This document shows, piece after piece, positions 1 through 9,366 of a DNA stretch of 64,000 nt (the first letter of the stretch is position 1; each line of letters starts with the position of its first letter). Origin of the DNA: Amycolatopsis sp. DSM 110486 (lineage in GTDB: Bacteria > Actinomycetota > Actinomycetes > Mycobacteriales > Pseudonocardiaceae); contig NZ_CP080519.1 of NCBI RefSeq assembly GCF_019468465.1, positions 4,355,001 to 4,419,000 on the forward strand, read 5' to 3'. A program made the position numbers and the translations under genes. The notes under the pieces are model-generated. The model was not told the DNA's origin. It worked only from the letters and a program-made list of their open reading frames with translations, and searched no databases.

Positions 1-128
1 GAACCCGTGACCTGCCACGTGAGGGTCCCGCTGCTGTTCGGCTCGTCGGCCGACGCGGCGCCCGCGCCGACGACCAACCCCACCGCAAGAGCCACGACCG
101 CCACGGCAGCCTTCGTCCACCTCGTCAT
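1..128 (-). CDS. Secreted protein, N-terminal part only (runs off the window)
   Basis: Reading the minus strand from an ATG at 128 gives an open frame to the window edge: MTRWTKAAVAVVALAVGLVV, then GAGAASADEPNSSGTLTWQV. This is a typical Sec signal peptide (basic start, hydrophobic core, AxA-type cleavage site near residues 25-27). Only about 42 residues are present, so the mature protein cannot be identified. It lies 51 bp beyond the stop of menE on the same strand. Confidence 0.6.
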   Translation of the reverse strand, partial: MTRWTKAAVAVVALAVGLVVGAGAASADEPNSSGTLTWQVTG

Positions 129-179
129 ACCCCGAGGCAACCGTGATCACTGGCACCCTGTCAACGATCCGGCGGGATT

Positions 180-1331
180 TCACGCCGTCCGGAGGGCGAA
201 CAGGGCTTTGACGGCTGCCCGGTCGATCTTCCCGGGGCCCCGCAACGGCAATTCGGCCGTGAACTCGACCTGCTTCGGCGTCGCCGCGGCGCCCAGTTCC
301 TCGCGGACGACGGCGCGGAGCGTTTCGCCCGCGACCGGTCCCTCCGCGACCACCAACGCGACCACCGCTTCACCCCACTGGGGGTCCGGGATCCCGACCA
401 CGCAGACGTCGCGCACGCCCTTGATCGCGCCGAGCACCCGCTCCACCGACCCCGCTGACACCTTCACGCCGCCGGTGTTGATCACGTCGTCCGCGCGGCC
501 GAGGACCTCGACGCGGCCGTCGTCGAGCAGCCGGCCGCGGTCGGACGTGCGGAACCAGCCGTCCTGGAACGACTCCTCGGTGAGCGAAGGCGCGAGCCGG
601 TAGCCGTGGGCCAGCACCGGCCCGGAGATCCGCAGCCGCTCATCGGCGTCCGGCTCGACGCGCACCCCGTCGAGCGGCACCCCGTCGTAGACGCAGCCAC
701 TCGCGGTCTCGCTCATGCCGTACGCGGGAACGATCCGCACGCCGGCCTCGACAGCCCGCGTACGCAGCGTCGCCGACGTCGCCGCAGCGCCCAGCACGAT
801 CCCGTCGAACGCGCGGGCCGCGGACAGCCCGGCCCCGCCGTCGTCGAGCAGCCGGACGAGCTGCGTCGGCACCAGCGCCGTGTACCGCGGCCCGTCCTCG
901 GCCAGCACCGGCGCGGCGGCGGCGGCGAACTCGTCCGGCCGGAAGCCCGCCCCGGTCAGGAAAGCGGCTTTCGTGCCCGCCAGCCGCGCGCGGACCAGTA
1001 CCTGCAGGCCGCCGATGTAGTGCGCCGGCGTGGCGAGCAGCCAGTGGCCCGCGCCGCCGAGCCGCGCGTGCGTGGCAGTGGCCGACGACGTCAGCGCGCC
1101 CGGCGAGAGCAGCACGCCCTTCGGCGCGCCCGTCGACCCGGACGTGGCGATGATCACGGCCGTGTCCGGTTCGGCCGGCGTGTCCGGCGCCATCGCCTCG
1201 AGCACGCCGGGCGCCGCCGGGTCGGCCGAAGACAGCGGCAGCACGGCCTCGCCGCCGTCCAGCGCCGCCGCCACGGCCGTGTCCAGGGCGGACACCGCTT
1301 CGGCGCTCCCGTCGAGCCACACCACACGCAC
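180..1331 (-). CDS. menE: o-Succinylbenzoate--CoA ligase
   Basis: Adenylate-forming enzyme that activates o-succinylbenzoate with ATP and CoA, the menaquinone step before MenB. The 383-residue protein has the P-loop ATSGSTGAPKG at about residues 62-72, the adenine-binding YGMSET at 204-209, GWFRTSD at 258-264, and GPGKIDR near 365-371 with the expected catalytic lysine (about Lys368). It is shorter than generic acyl-CoA synthetases, as is usual for actinobacterial MenE. The start is a GTG at 1331; another in-frame GTG lies two codons inside. It is 16 bp downstream of menB on the same strand and probably cotranscribed with it. Confidence 0.92.
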   Translation of the reverse strand: MRVVWLDGSAEAVSALDTAVAAALDGGEAVLPLSSADPAAPGVLEAMAPDTPAEPDTAVIIATSGSTGAPKGVLLSPGALTSSATATHARLGGAGHWLLATPAHYIGGLQVLVRARLAGTKAAFLTGAGFRPDEFAAAAAPVLAEDGPRYTALVPTQLVRLLDDGGAGLSAARAFDGIVLGAAATSATLRTRAVEAGVRIVPAYGMSETASGCVYDGVPLDGVRVEPDADERLRISGPVLAHGYRLAPSLTEESFQDGWFRTSDRGRLLDDGRVEVLGRADDVINTGGVKVSAGSVERVLGAIKGVRDVCVVGIPDPQWGEAVVALVVAEGPVAGETLRAVVREELGAAATPKQVEFTAELPLRGPGKIDRAAVKALFALRTA

Positions 1332-1347
1332 AAGGTCTCCCGGTGGA

Positions 1348-2298
1348 TCAGTAGTAGTACGGGACGTCGGACCAATCCGGGTCCCGCTTCTGCAGGAACG
1401 CGTCGCGGCCTTCCACGGCTTCGTCCTGCATGTACGCCAGCCGCGTGGTCTCGCCGGCGAAGAGCTGCTGGCCGACGAGGCCGTCGTCGATCGCGTTGAA
1501 CGCGTACTTCAGCATGCGCTGCGCCGTCGGGGACTTGCCGACGATGGCCCAGCCCCACTCCAGTGCCACCTTTTCCAGATCGGCGTGGGGGACGACCTCG
1601 TTCACCGCGCCCATGTGGTGCATCTGCTCGGCGGTGTAGTCGCGGCCGAGGAAGAAGATCTCGCGCGCGAACTTCTGCCCGACCTGGCGCGCGAGGTAGG
1701 CGGAGCCGTAGCCCGCGTCGAACGAGCCGACGTCGGCGTCGGTCTGCTTGAAACGCGCGTGCTCGGCGGAGGCGAGCGTGAGATCGCACACGACGTGCAG
1801 CGAGTGCCCACCGCCCGCGGCCCAGCCGGGAACGACCGCGACCACCGGTTTCGGCATGAACCGGATCAAGCGCTGGACCTCGAGGATGTGCAGCCGGCCG
1901 GCGCGCGCGGGGTCGACCGTGTCGGAGGTCTCCCCACTCGCGTACTGATACCCGGAGCGTCCGCGAATACGCTGGTCACCGCCGGAACAGAACGCCCAGC
2001 CGCCGTCCTTGGGCGACGGCCCGTTGCCGGTGAGCAGGACGCAGCCGACGTCGGAGCTCATCCGGGCGTGGTCGAGGGCGCGGTAGAGCTCGTCGACCGT
2101 GTGCGGGCGGAAGGCGTTGCGGACCTCCGGACGGTCGAACGCGACGCGGACCACCCGTTTGCCGGAGCGGCTCTCGGCAGAGCGGTGGTAGGTGATGTCG
2201 GTGAAGGCGAAACCTTCGACCTCGGTCCACGCGGCGGGGTCGAACAGCTCGGAAACTCGGGCGTCATCCACGTTTGGGAGAATAGGACCTGTGGACAT
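1348..2298 (-). CDS. menB: 1,4-Dihydroxy-2-naphthoyl-CoA synthase
   Basis: Crotonase-family enzyme that closes the naphthoate ring of menaquinone from o-succinylbenzoyl-CoA. The open frame extends upstream into menD antisense, but the ATG at 2298 gives a 316-residue protein of normal MenB length. Visible motifs: CSGGDQR at 104-110, the oxyanion-hole segment GWAAGGGHSLH at 158-168, and SFDAGYGS at 192-199 holding the Ser/Asp/Tyr residues typical of MenB. The C-terminus DVPYYY is also family-like. It diverges from menD across a 69-bp gap that must contain both promoters, and is followed by menE. Confidence 0.95.
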   Translation of the reverse strand: MSTGPILPNVDDARVSELFDPAAWTEVEGFAFTDITYHRSAESRSGKRVVRVAFDRPEVRNAFRPHTVDELYRALDHARMSSDVGCVLLTGNGPSPKDGGWAFCSGGDQRIRGRSGYQYASGETSDTVDPARAGRLHILEVQRLIRFMPKPVVAVVPGWAAGGGHSLHVVCDLTLASAEHARFKQTDADVGSFDAGYGSAYLARQVGQKFAREIFFLGRDYTAEQMHHMGAVNEVVPHADLEKVALEWGWAIVGKSPTAQRMLKYAFNAIDDGLVGQQLFAGETTRLAYMQDEAVEGRDAFLQKRDPDWSDVPYYY

Positions 2299-2367
2299 CT
2301 CTGCTGAGCCTGATGCCGCCTCCGCGGGAGGTAGCGCGTCCGTGGGCGATTTACCCGGAGCCTGCCG

Positions 2368-4044
2368 GTGAACCCCTCCACCGCGCAGGCCAGGGTCATC
2401 GTCGACGAACTGGTCCGCAACACCGTGTCCCACGTCGTCCTCTGCCCGGGTTCGCGTAACGCGCCGCTGTCGATCGCGCTCTACGACGCGGCCGCGGCCG
2501 GCCGACTCCAGCTCCACGTGCGTATCGACGAGCGCGGTGCGGCGTTCCTCGCGCTCGGCATCGCCGCCCGCACGGGCCGGCCGTCGGCGGTGGTCTGCAC
2601 CTCCGGCACGGCGGCAGCGAATTTCCACCCGGCCGTGCTTGAGGCCGACCGCGCGGGCGTGCCGCTGATCGTGCTCACCGCCGACCGCCCGCCCGAGCTG
2701 CGCTCCGCCGGCGCCAGCCAGGTGATCGACCAGTACCAGCTCTACGGCAACGCCGTGCGCTACTTCGACGAGCTGGCCGTCGCCGAGCGGCGCGCCGGCC
2801 AGAACTCCTACTGGCGCAGCCAGATCTGCCGCGCCTGGAACGCCGCCTACGGCGAGTGGCGCAGCGGCCCGGTGCACCTGAACATCCCGTTCCGCGAGCC
2901 GCTGGTGCCGGACCTCGACGATGACGGTGAGTGGTACGAGTCCACCGAAGGCCGCGCCGACGGCGAACGCTGGACCGAGCTCCCCGACTTCGGCGCCCTG
3001 CCGTCCTTTGTGGTCCCCTCGGCCCGCCACGGCCTCGTGATCGCGTGCGACACCGGTGTGCAGGCGGCCAGCGAGTGGGCCGAGCAGCACGGCTGGCCGG
3101 TGGTTTCGGAGACCGGTGGTTTGGGCCTGTCCGGCTCCACGGCCATCTCGTCGGGCGCGTGGCTGCTGGGCGTCGAGGAGTTCATCTCACGCCACAAGCC
3201 GGAGCAGGTCCTGTGCCTCGGCCGGCCGACGGTGTTCCGGCAGGTCCAGAACGTGCTCTCGGACCCCGCGGTGGAAGTTCTGCTGGTCCGCCCCGACTCC
3301 GACTGGCCCGCGCCGGCGCACAACGTCCGCCAGGTCGGCCAGTGGTTCGCCGAGCCCACGAAGCCCGCGGACCCGGAGTGGCTCGCGGGCTGGCAACGCG
3401 CCGACGCGGCTGCTGCCGCGGCCGTTTCTCTCGCTCTGGCCGAGGAGCCGTGGCCCAGCGGGTTGAGCGTCGCTTCGGAGCTGGTGGACGCCCTGCCGCA
3501 GGGTGCTCTTCTGGTGGTGGGTTCGTCGAACCCGACCCGCGATGTCGCGCTGGCCGGGACCCTGCGTCCCGACGTGCTCGTCCACCGCAACCGCGGCGTC
3601 GCCGGCATCGACGGCACGGTCTCCACGGCCATCGGTGCGGCCACCGTGCACCGCGCGCCTTCGTACGCTTTGCTGGGCGATCTGACTTTCTTGCACGACG
3701 CTTCCGGCCTGCTGACCGGTCCCGCCGAGCAACGTCCGGACCTCACCATCGTCGTCCTCAACGACGACGGCGGCGGGATCTTCTCGCTGCTGGAACAGGG
3801 CGCACCCGAGCACGCGGACAGCTTCGAGCGCGTGTTCGGCACTCCCCACGGCGCCGACCTGGGCGCGTTGTGCGCGGGCTACCGGGTGCCGCACGTGGTG
3901 GCCTCTTCGGTGTCGGAGTTCCGCGCCGCGTTGAAGCCCGCGCCGGGCCTGCGGGTCGTCGAGGTGCGCGTGGACCGCTCGCGCCACCGCGACCTGCACG
4001 CCCGCCTGCGCAAGGCCGTGGCCTCGGCCGTCGGCAACGGCTGA
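2368..4044 (+). CDS. menD: 2-Succinyl-5-enolpyruvyl-6-hydroxy-3-cyclohexene-1-carboxylate synthase
   Basis: ThDP-dependent enzyme that joins 2-oxoglutarate and isochorismate at the start of menaquinone ring synthesis. The 558 residues match the family length. The N-terminal pyrimidine-binding domain shows CPGSRNAPLS near residue 30 and CTSGTAAANFHPAV near 79. The PP domain shows GVAGIDGTVSTAIGAA followed by ALLGDLTFLHDASGL and LNDDGGGIFSLLEQG, which form the Mg/ThDP site. The start is GTG at 2368. menC is not found in the window. Confidence 0.95.
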   Translation: MNPSTAQARVIVDELVRNTVSHVVLCPGSRNAPLSIALYDAAAAGRLQLHVRIDERGAAFLALGIAARTGRPSAVVCTSGTAAANFHPAVLEADRAGVPLIVLTADRPPELRSAGASQVIDQYQLYGNAVRYFDELAVAERRAGQNSYWRSQICRAWNAAYGEWRSGPVHLNIPFREPLVPDLDDDGEWYESTEGRADGERWTELPDFGALPSFVVPSARHGLVIACDTGVQAASEWAEQHGWPVVSETGGLGLSGSTAISSGAWLLGVEEFISRHKPEQVLCLGRPTVFRQVQNVLSDPAVEVLLVRPDSDWPAPAHNVRQVGQWFAEPTKPADPEWLAGWQRADAAAAAAVSLALAEEPWPSGLSVASELVDALPQGALLVVGSSNPTRDVALAGTLRPDVLVHRNRGVAGIDGTVSTAIGAATVHRAPSYALLGDLTFLHDASGLLTGPAEQRPDLTIVVLNDDGGGIFSLLEQGAPEHADSFERVFGTPHGADLGALCAGYRVPHVVASSVSEFRAALKPAPGLRVVEVRVDRSRHRDLHARLRKAVASAVGNG

Positions 4045-4047
4045 GGT

Positions 4048-4776
4048 TCAATCCAGCGCGGTCCGCCACGCGTCCTGGTGGGCGTCGAGGTAGTCCGCGG
4101 TCGCGAGCCAGTAGGGGCCGTCCTCACGCCAGATGCGCGACCACGGCTGCGCTGCGGCGTTCGCCCGCAGGAAGCCGTGCATCGCGCGGGCGCGGCGGCC
4201 AAGCGCGGCCGGAAGCTCGGCTCGTTGGCGCTCGTCGAGGCCGTAGCCGTCGGTGAACGCGCGCAGGCGGGCGGCGGATTCCGCGACCGGCCGGTCGGCG
4301 CGCAGGTCCGCCCCGGTCTGCGCGGTGTAGGCGAGATCCCACACCGTCGACGCCGGCGCCGCGCAGTCCCAGTCGATCAGCACCCACCCACGCTCGGTGC
4401 GCACGATGTTCCACGGCGCGACGTCGTTGTGGCACACGAGTTCTTCGCGGTCCGGCGGGATGAGCCGCTGCCAGGCCGCGCCCGGCGGCGGGACGAATCC
4501 GGCCAGCGCCTGGTGCAGCTCGGCCAGCGTCCGGCCGAGGTCGTGCAGGTCGCCGGGGGAGTACGGGCCGCCCACCTCGCCCGGCACGAACTCCAGCACC
4601 TGCCGGCCGCGCTCGTCGCGCCCGAGTGGCCTCGGCGCCGCGCGGAACCCGACCGAACGCAGGTGCGCCAGCACCGCGTCCACGGCCTCGGTCCACGGCC
4701 CGGCCGGGCGCCGCACCGTGGCGCCGACGCGGACGACGCCGCTCGTCACGTTCCCGATCAGCGGTTCTTCTGTCAC
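4048..4776 (-). CDS. Aminoglycoside phosphotransferase (APH)-family kinase, substrate unknown
   Basis: A 242-residue protein of the APH/choline-kinase fold. The catalytic loop is HNDVAPWN at residues 116-123 (Brenner motif with the catalytic Asp) and the metal-binding segment is IDWDCA at 134-139. The N-terminal lobe is short. Members phosphorylate aminoglycosides, macrolides, choline or other small molecules, and the sequence does not tell which. The stop is 3 bp from the menD stop (convergent). The start is a GTG at 4776, and it diverges from the M1 peptidase gene across 136 bp. I would not call it a resistance gene. Confidence 0.8.
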   Translation of the reverse strand: MTEEPLIGNVTSGVVRVGATVRRPAGPWTEAVDAVLAHLRSVGFRAAPRPLGRDERGRQVLEFVPGEVGGPYSPGDLHDLGRTLAELHQALAGFVPPPGAAWQRLIPPDREELVCHNDVAPWNIVRTERGWVLIDWDCAAPASTVWDLAYTAQTGADLRADRPVAESAARLRAFTDGYGLDERQRAELPAALGRRARAMHGFLRANAAAQPWSRIWREDGPYWLATADYLDAHQDAWRTALD

Positions 4777-4912
4777 ACGATCGAGAATCGTGGCCTCGTC
4801 AAGTGATTACCTCCCGGAGTCCCAGCGGGTAAGAACCTCCCAACGGACGTACCTCGCAACTCGAACCCTGGCTACGTTCGAGCGCGTTGATCACCGTCTG
4901 GGAGGAAACGCC

Positions 4913-6430
4913 ATGCGTGGAAGAGGTCGGGCCGGGCTCGGGTTGGTCGCGGCGGGAGTGGTGTCGGTGCTGGTCGCGGGGGTGGCGTCGGCCGCGCCGC
5001 AGCCGGGGGCGCCGGGGGTGGGTGATCCGTACTACCCCAACGCCGGCAACGGTGGCACCGACGTCCTGCACTACGACATCCGCCTGACCTACCAGCCGGA
5101 CACCGACCGGCTGGCGGGCACGACGACGCTGCTGCTCACCGCGACGCAGGACCTGTCGCGGTTCGACCTCGACTTCGCGCTCAAGGCCAAGAGCGTGCTG
5201 GTCGGCAACGAGGCCGCGACCTTCGCCAACCAGAACGGCAACGGCGAGCTCGTCATCACCCCCGCGCACCCGCTGCTCAAGGGCCAGACCACCACCGTCG
5301 TCGTCGCCTACGACGACACGCCGTCCACCGAGGCCGTCGACGGGCTGCACGGCTGGAAGCACGGCGCGTTCGGCGCGCTGGGCGTCGACGAGCCGCAAAG
5401 CGCGCAGTGGTGGTTCCCCTCGAATGACCACCCCACGGACAAGGCCACCTACGACGTCAGCATCGAGGCGCCGGACGGCAACGCGGCCATCACGAACGGG
5501 ACCCTCGTGCGCAAGACCCAGTCGCGCGCCGGCTGGACGCGGTGGAACTGGCGCAGCACGAAGCCGCAGGCCACCTACCTGACGTCGTTCGTCGTGGGCA
5601 AGTACGAGGTGAACCAGTCGACGACGCCGGACGGCAAGCCGTTCATCACCGCGTACGGCTCCGACCTCGGCGACTCCCTCTACGCGGCCAAGGCGAGCGT
5701 CGAGCGGACGCCGGAGATCGACGCGTTCCTGGCCACGCAGTTCGGGCCGTTCCCGTTCGAGGCCGAGGGCGGCGTGGTCACCAGCGGCATCACGTTCTCG
5801 CTCGAGAACCAGACCCGCCCGACCTATGGCCTGAAAAACTTCCTCAACGGTTCCAACACCACGCTCATCGCCCACGAGAACGCCCACCAGTGGTTCGGCG
5901 ACAACGTCTCGCTCGGCAAGTGGAGCGACATCTGGCTCAACGAGGGCTTCGCGTCCTACGCCGAATACCTCTGGTCCGAACACGAGGGCGAGGGCACCAC
6001 GGCCGAGCTCGCCCAGTACGCCTACGACTCCTACGCCGCCGACGACGCGTTCTGGCAGGTCCTGCCCGGCGACCCGGGCGAGGAGAACCAGTTCGACGGC
6101 GCCGTCTACGACCGCGGTGCGATGGCCCTGCAGGCCCTGCGCACCACCGTCGGGGACGACGCGTTCTTCGCCATCCTGCAGAAATGGCAGGCCACGAAGG
6201 CCGGCGGCCACGGCGTGATCCCGGAGTTCGAGGCGCTGGCCGAGCAGGTGTCGGGCAAGCCGCTGCAGGCGTTGTTCCAGACGTGGCTGTTCACGAAGGG
6301 CAAGCCGGCCGTCGGTCCGAACGGCGCTGCCGCTCGGGCTGCGCGGTCGGCCCACGCTCTGGTCAAGCCGAAGTCCTACGACCAGATCCGGGCCAACCAC
6401 CGCATGCTCGCCGCCGCGGGGGAACGGTGA
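4913..6430 (+). CDS. Secreted M1-family zinc metallopeptidase (aminopeptidase N-like)
   Basis: The open frame extends upstream, but the ATG at 4913 follows a GGAGG seven bases earlier and opens a Sec signal peptide (hydrophobic stretch, ASA cleavage near residue 28), giving 505 residues. The zinc site is HENAH (His321, Glu322, His325) with the third ligand Glu344 in WLNEGF, the exact HEXXH-x18-E spacing of M1 peptidases. FSLENQTRPTYG upstream is the substrate-recognition segment in place of GAMEN. The protein ends soon after the catalytic domain, without the large C-terminal helical domain of PepN. It probably trims extracellular peptides. Confidence 0.9.
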   Translation: MRGRGRAGLGLVAAGVVSVLVAGVASAAPQPGAPGVGDPYYPNAGNGGTDVLHYDIRLTYQPDTDRLAGTTTLLLTATQDLSRFDLDFALKAKSVLVGNEAATFANQNGNGELVITPAHPLLKGQTTTVVVAYDDTPSTEAVDGLHGWKHGAFGALGVDEPQSAQWWFPSNDHPTDKATYDVSIEAPDGNAAITNGTLVRKTQSRAGWTRWNWRSTKPQATYLTSFVVGKYEVNQSTTPDGKPFITAYGSDLGDSLYAAKASVERTPEIDAFLATQFGPFPFEAEGGVVTSGITFSLENQTRPTYGLKNFLNGSNTTLIAHENAHQWFGDNVSLGKWSDIWLNEGFASYAEYLWSEHEGEGTTAELAQYAYDSYAADDAFWQVLPGDPGEENQFDGAVYDRGAMALQALRTTVGDDAFFAILQKWQATKAGGHGVIPEFEALAEQVSGKPLQALFQTWLFTKGKPAVGPNGAAARAARSAHALVKPKSYDQIRANHRMLAAAGER

Positions 6431-6549
6431 GGCACTACTGTGCCGATCGTTACCAATCCGACCACAGTCACGGCCGAATGGCTTCGTAGCAACGGTTACG
6501 TGCCGAGTGGGGGTCGGCCTACTTTTGGCCGGATTGGTAACCTCGCGAT

Positions 6550-7023
6550 GTGACGGTCAGGCGTGAGCGGGCGAGGCGCATCGGGTGGTTCGCCGTCCTC
6601 GGTGTCGCCTCGCTCCTCACCGTCATGTGCGTGAGCCTGCTCTTCGCGGCCATCCGCAACGACAACGCCATCGAGTCCCACCTCGGCACGGCCACGGCCA
6701 CCGTCGAGTCCGTGAACTTCGACCGCACGATCATCCAGTTCCAGAGCCCGGACGGCATCGTCCACAGCCCGGCCAACGGCGTCCTCTACCCGTCCGGCCT
6801 CATGGCGGGCCAGCTCGTGGCCATCGAGTACGACGTCACGAACCCCGACCGCACCGCCCGCGTCGCCGGCCGCACCGCGACGCTCACCCTCCTGCCGCTG
6901 GGCACGACCATCCTGTTCACCTGGCTGGTCGCGGGGCCGCTGATGTGGTGGCTGCGCCGCCTCATCAAGCGCGACCGGGCCGCTCGGGCGGCTGCCGAGG
7001 TGCCAGAGGTCGCGGTCGCCTGA
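6550..7023 (+). CDS. DUF3592-like two-TM membrane protein (Rv0556 position)
   Basis: A 157-residue protein with one transmembrane helix at about 11-33 and another at about 112-135, separated by an extracytoplasmic beta-rich segment (TATVESVNFDRTIIQFQSPDG...YPSGLMAGQLVAIEYD) of the DUF3592 type. The C-terminus is basic and cytoplasmic. The GTG start at 6550 sits inside ATGTGA, so the overlapping ATG at 6548 cannot be used. In M. tuberculosis a protein of this kind lies between menD and the mannosyltransferase gene, matching the order here. Function is unknown. Confidence 0.7.
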   Translation: MTVRRERARRIGWFAVLGVASLLTVMCVSLLFAAIRNDNAIESHLGTATATVESVNFDRTIIQFQSPDGIVHSPANGVLYPSGLMAGQLVAIEYDVTNPDRTARVAGRTATLTLLPLGTTILFTWLVAGPLMWWLRRLIKRDRAARAAAEVPEVAVA

Positions 7024-7148
7024 CCCGCGTGGTTCGTCTTGGCCTGCGGCGCTGACCCTCTCGCTGTGTGCCGCGGTCGCTGTGACGCGGTTGTGGCGGC
7101 TCCGCCAAGGCGCGCGGTGTTGGCTTCGTGTTCACCCGGCACCGGATT

Positions 7149-7169
7149 CGCAGCGACGTGATCGCTGCG
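7149..7169. terminator. Hairpin between convergent genes, possible bidirectional terminator
   Basis: CGCAGCGA (7149-7156) and TCGCTGCG (7162-7169) form a perfect 8-bp stem with a 5-base loop between the convergent genes ending at 7023 and 7226. No T-tract follows. An overlapping alternative stem, CGCTGCGC (7163-7170) with GCGCAGCG (7182-7189), excludes the first. A smaller 14-base hairpin, TGGCGGCTCCGCCA, lies at 7094-7107. Confidence 0.4.
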
Positions 7170-7225
7170 CGGCCTGATCGAGCGCAGCGTTCAGGCGACC
7201 GAGACCCGGCCGCCCGAACGCCGGA

Positions 7226-8068
7226 TCAGGTCGTGGCGACTGTCGCCGTCTCCTGCCACCAGCTCAGGACCTCGTCCGCGACCCCCGGAGCGGCCACGAG
7301 CAGGCCGTCCGTCGGCAGCGTCGTGTCCTCGCCGTGCTTGTCCAGCACCACCGCGCCGGCCTCGATTGCCATGGCGACAGAGCCCGCGACGTCCCATTCG
7401 TGGTAGCTGTGCAGCACCGCGGCGGCCGCGTGGCCGAGCGCGACCTGCGCGATCGATAGCGCGGCCGAGCCCAGCACCCGCACGCCCGCGTGGGCGGCCG
7501 CCGCGCGCTCTATGAAGCCACCCATCCCCGGCCACGGCCCCTTGCGCGCGAGCTCGGTGCAGACGATGGCGCCGGCCGTCACGCGGCGGTCGACGAGCTG
7601 GATGGGTTTGCCGTTGGCGCGGGCGCCGCGGCCGCGGGCGGCGGCGTAGATCTGGGCGCGGTACGGGTCGGCGACGACCCCCACCACCGGCCCGGACGCG
7701 TCGATCAGCGCGAGGCTGTAGGCGCACCAGGGCACGCCGGCGACGTAGTTGGCGGTGCCGTCGACGGAGTCCACCACCCAGCGGTACTCGGCCACGTCGG
7801 CGCCGTGGTCGGCGCCGAACTCGTGGCCGACCACAGGTATGCCGGGGAACTCGGCCGTCAGCACCCGGCGGGTGTGGCGCTCGAGGATGCGGTCGGTGTC
7901 GGTGACCCAGTCGAACGGGGAGTCCAGGGTCGAGGGGTGGGCTCCGCGGCCCGCCGTCGCGGTGATCACGTCGGTGGCGTCGTTGGCCAGCCGGCCGGCC
8001 ACCTCGAGAGCCCTCGAGAGCAGCCCCGGCTCCACGGGCTGCGACGGCCTGGAGGACAAGAGGGTCAT
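7226..8068 (-). CDS. Inositol monophosphatase-family phosphatase
   Basis: A 280-residue Mg-dependent phosphatase of the IMPase/FBPase/CysQ superfamily. Metal ligands are visible as GHEFG (Glu83), WVVDSVDGTANY (Asp100, Asp103; the usual Pro between them is Ser) and HEWDVAG near residue 225. The substrate could be an inositol phosphate, histidinol phosphate or another sugar phosphate; the sequence alone does not decide. It diverges from the mannosyltransferase gene, leaving a 176-bp shared upstream region. Confidence 0.85.
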   Translation of the reverse strand: MTLLSSRPSQPVEPGLLSRALEVAGRLANDATDVITATAGRGAHPSTLDSPFDWVTDTDRILERHTRRVLTAEFPGIPVVGHEFGADHGADVAEYRWVVDSVDGTANYVAGVPWCAYSLALIDASGPVVGVVADPYRAQIYAAARGRGARANGKPIQLVDRRVTAGAIVCTELARKGPWPGMGGFIERAAAAHAGVRVLGSAALSIAQVALGHAAAAVLHSYHEWDVAGSVAMAIEAGAVVLDKHGEDTTLPTDGLLVAAPGVADEVLSWWQETATVATT

Positions 8069-8244
8069 GCCTGCTTAGTCTGGGCCGTCCTGGTTTCCGG
8101 GACACGACCTTGAGGTGACATGTCGTGGCGAATCTGTTGACGGACTGTGTCCGGAAGCCAACGCTTCGGAGTGTTCGAACACCGTTGGCCGAGCTGTCAC
8201 GAAGGATTGGTCCGGGTCGCACACGCCGGTGCGACAGTGGCCGG

Positions 8245-9363
8245 GTGCGAGTCGCCATAGTCACCGAAAGTTTCCTGCCCCAGGTGAACGGCGTGACGAA
8301 CTCCGTGCTGCGGGTCGTCGAGCACCTGGTCGACCGCGCCCACGACGTGCTCGTGGTGGCGCCGGGACCGGGGCCCGAGTCCTACCGCGGCGCACCGGTC
8401 GTCCGCATCCCCGCGCTGGACGTGCCCGGCGTGCACTCCCTGCCGATCGGCCTGCCGACGCGCACTGTGCTCACGGCGCTCAGCGGCTTCCGCCCGGACG
8501 TGGTGCACCTGGCCTCGCCCTTCGTGGTGGGCGCGCGCGGCCTGGCCGCGGCGCGGCGCCTGCGGGTGCCGTCGATCGCCGTCTACCAGACCGACATCGC
8601 GGGCTTCGCCACGTCGTACGGCTTCGGCATCGGCGCGCGCGCCGCCTGGCGCTGGGTGCGCCGCGTGCACTCGCGGGCCGACCGGACGCTCGCCCCGTCC
8701 TCCGACTCCGTCGAGCAGCTGCGGCTGCACGGTGTGCCCCGCGTGCACCGCTGGGCGCGCGGCGTGGACATCGACCGCTTCTCGCCGTCGCACGCTGACC
8801 CCGCGTTGCGGGCCGAGCTGGCGCCCAATGGCGAGCTGCTCGTGGGCTTCGTCGGGCGGCTGGCGCCGGAGAAGGAAGTCGACCGCCTGGTGTCGCTGGC
8901 CGGCGTGCCTGGCATCCGCGTGGTCGTGGTCGGTGACGGCCCGGAGCTGCCCTCTCTGCGCGAACGCCTCCCCGGCGCCGCCTTCCTCGGCGCGAGGTAC
9001 GGCGACGAGCTGTCGGTGGCCTACGCGAGCCTCGACGTGTTCGTCCACACGGGACCGCACGAGACGTTCTGCCAGGCCGTCCAGGAAGCCATGGCCTCCG
9101 GCCTGCCGGTGCTCGCCCCGGACGCGGGCGGCCCGAAAGACCTCGTCCTGCCCGGACGCACGGGGTACCTGCTGCCCGCCGACCGCGACGAGTTCGGCCG
9201 CGCGCTCGTCGAGCGCATCGACGACCTGCGCGACGCCGCCCTGCGGGCGCGGCTGGGGGAGAAGGCCCGGAAGGTCGTGCTGGGCCGGACGTGGCCCGCG
9301 GTCTGCCGGGAGCTGGTGGGTCACTACGAGGCCGTGCAAGACCGGGCCGCGCGCGCGGCCTGA
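8245..9363 (+). CDS. mgtA: GDP-mannose-dependent alpha-mannosyltransferase, MgtA type (GT4)
   Basis: GT-B glycosyltransferase of 372 residues. The GTG at 8245 places the Rossmann opening VRVAIVTESFLPQVNGVTNS at the N-terminus; longer in-frame starts add low-complexity sequence. The nucleotide-binding half has GFVGRLAPEKEVDRL, VVVGDGPEL and the E-x7-E motif in GPHETFCQAVQEAMASG. MgtA enzymes add mannose to glycolipid anchors in mycobacteria and corynebacteria, and in M. tuberculosis the gene sits at the same place beside menD and menG. The symbol rests on similarity and gene order. Confidence 0.75.
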   Translation: MRVAIVTESFLPQVNGVTNSVLRVVEHLVDRAHDVLVVAPGPGPESYRGAPVVRIPALDVPGVHSLPIGLPTRTVLTALSGFRPDVVHLASPFVVGARGLAAARRLRVPSIAVYQTDIAGFATSYGFGIGARAAWRWVRRVHSRADRTLAPSSDSVEQLRLHGVPRVHRWARGVDIDRFSPSHADPALRAELAPNGELLVGFVGRLAPEKEVDRLVSLAGVPGIRVVVVGDGPELPSLRERLPGAAFLGARYGDELSVAYASLDVFVHTGPHETFCQAVQEAMASGLPVLAPDAGGPKDLVLPGRTGYLLPADRDEFGRALVERIDDLRDAALRARLGEKARKVVLGRTWPAVCRELVGHYEAVQDRAARAA

Positions 9364-9366
9364 GCG

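Noticed and set aside
4048..4776. Aminoglycoside resistance gene
   Set aside because: Only the generic APH/choline-kinase catalytic motifs are present; the short N-lobe and housekeeping context do not support a resistance call.
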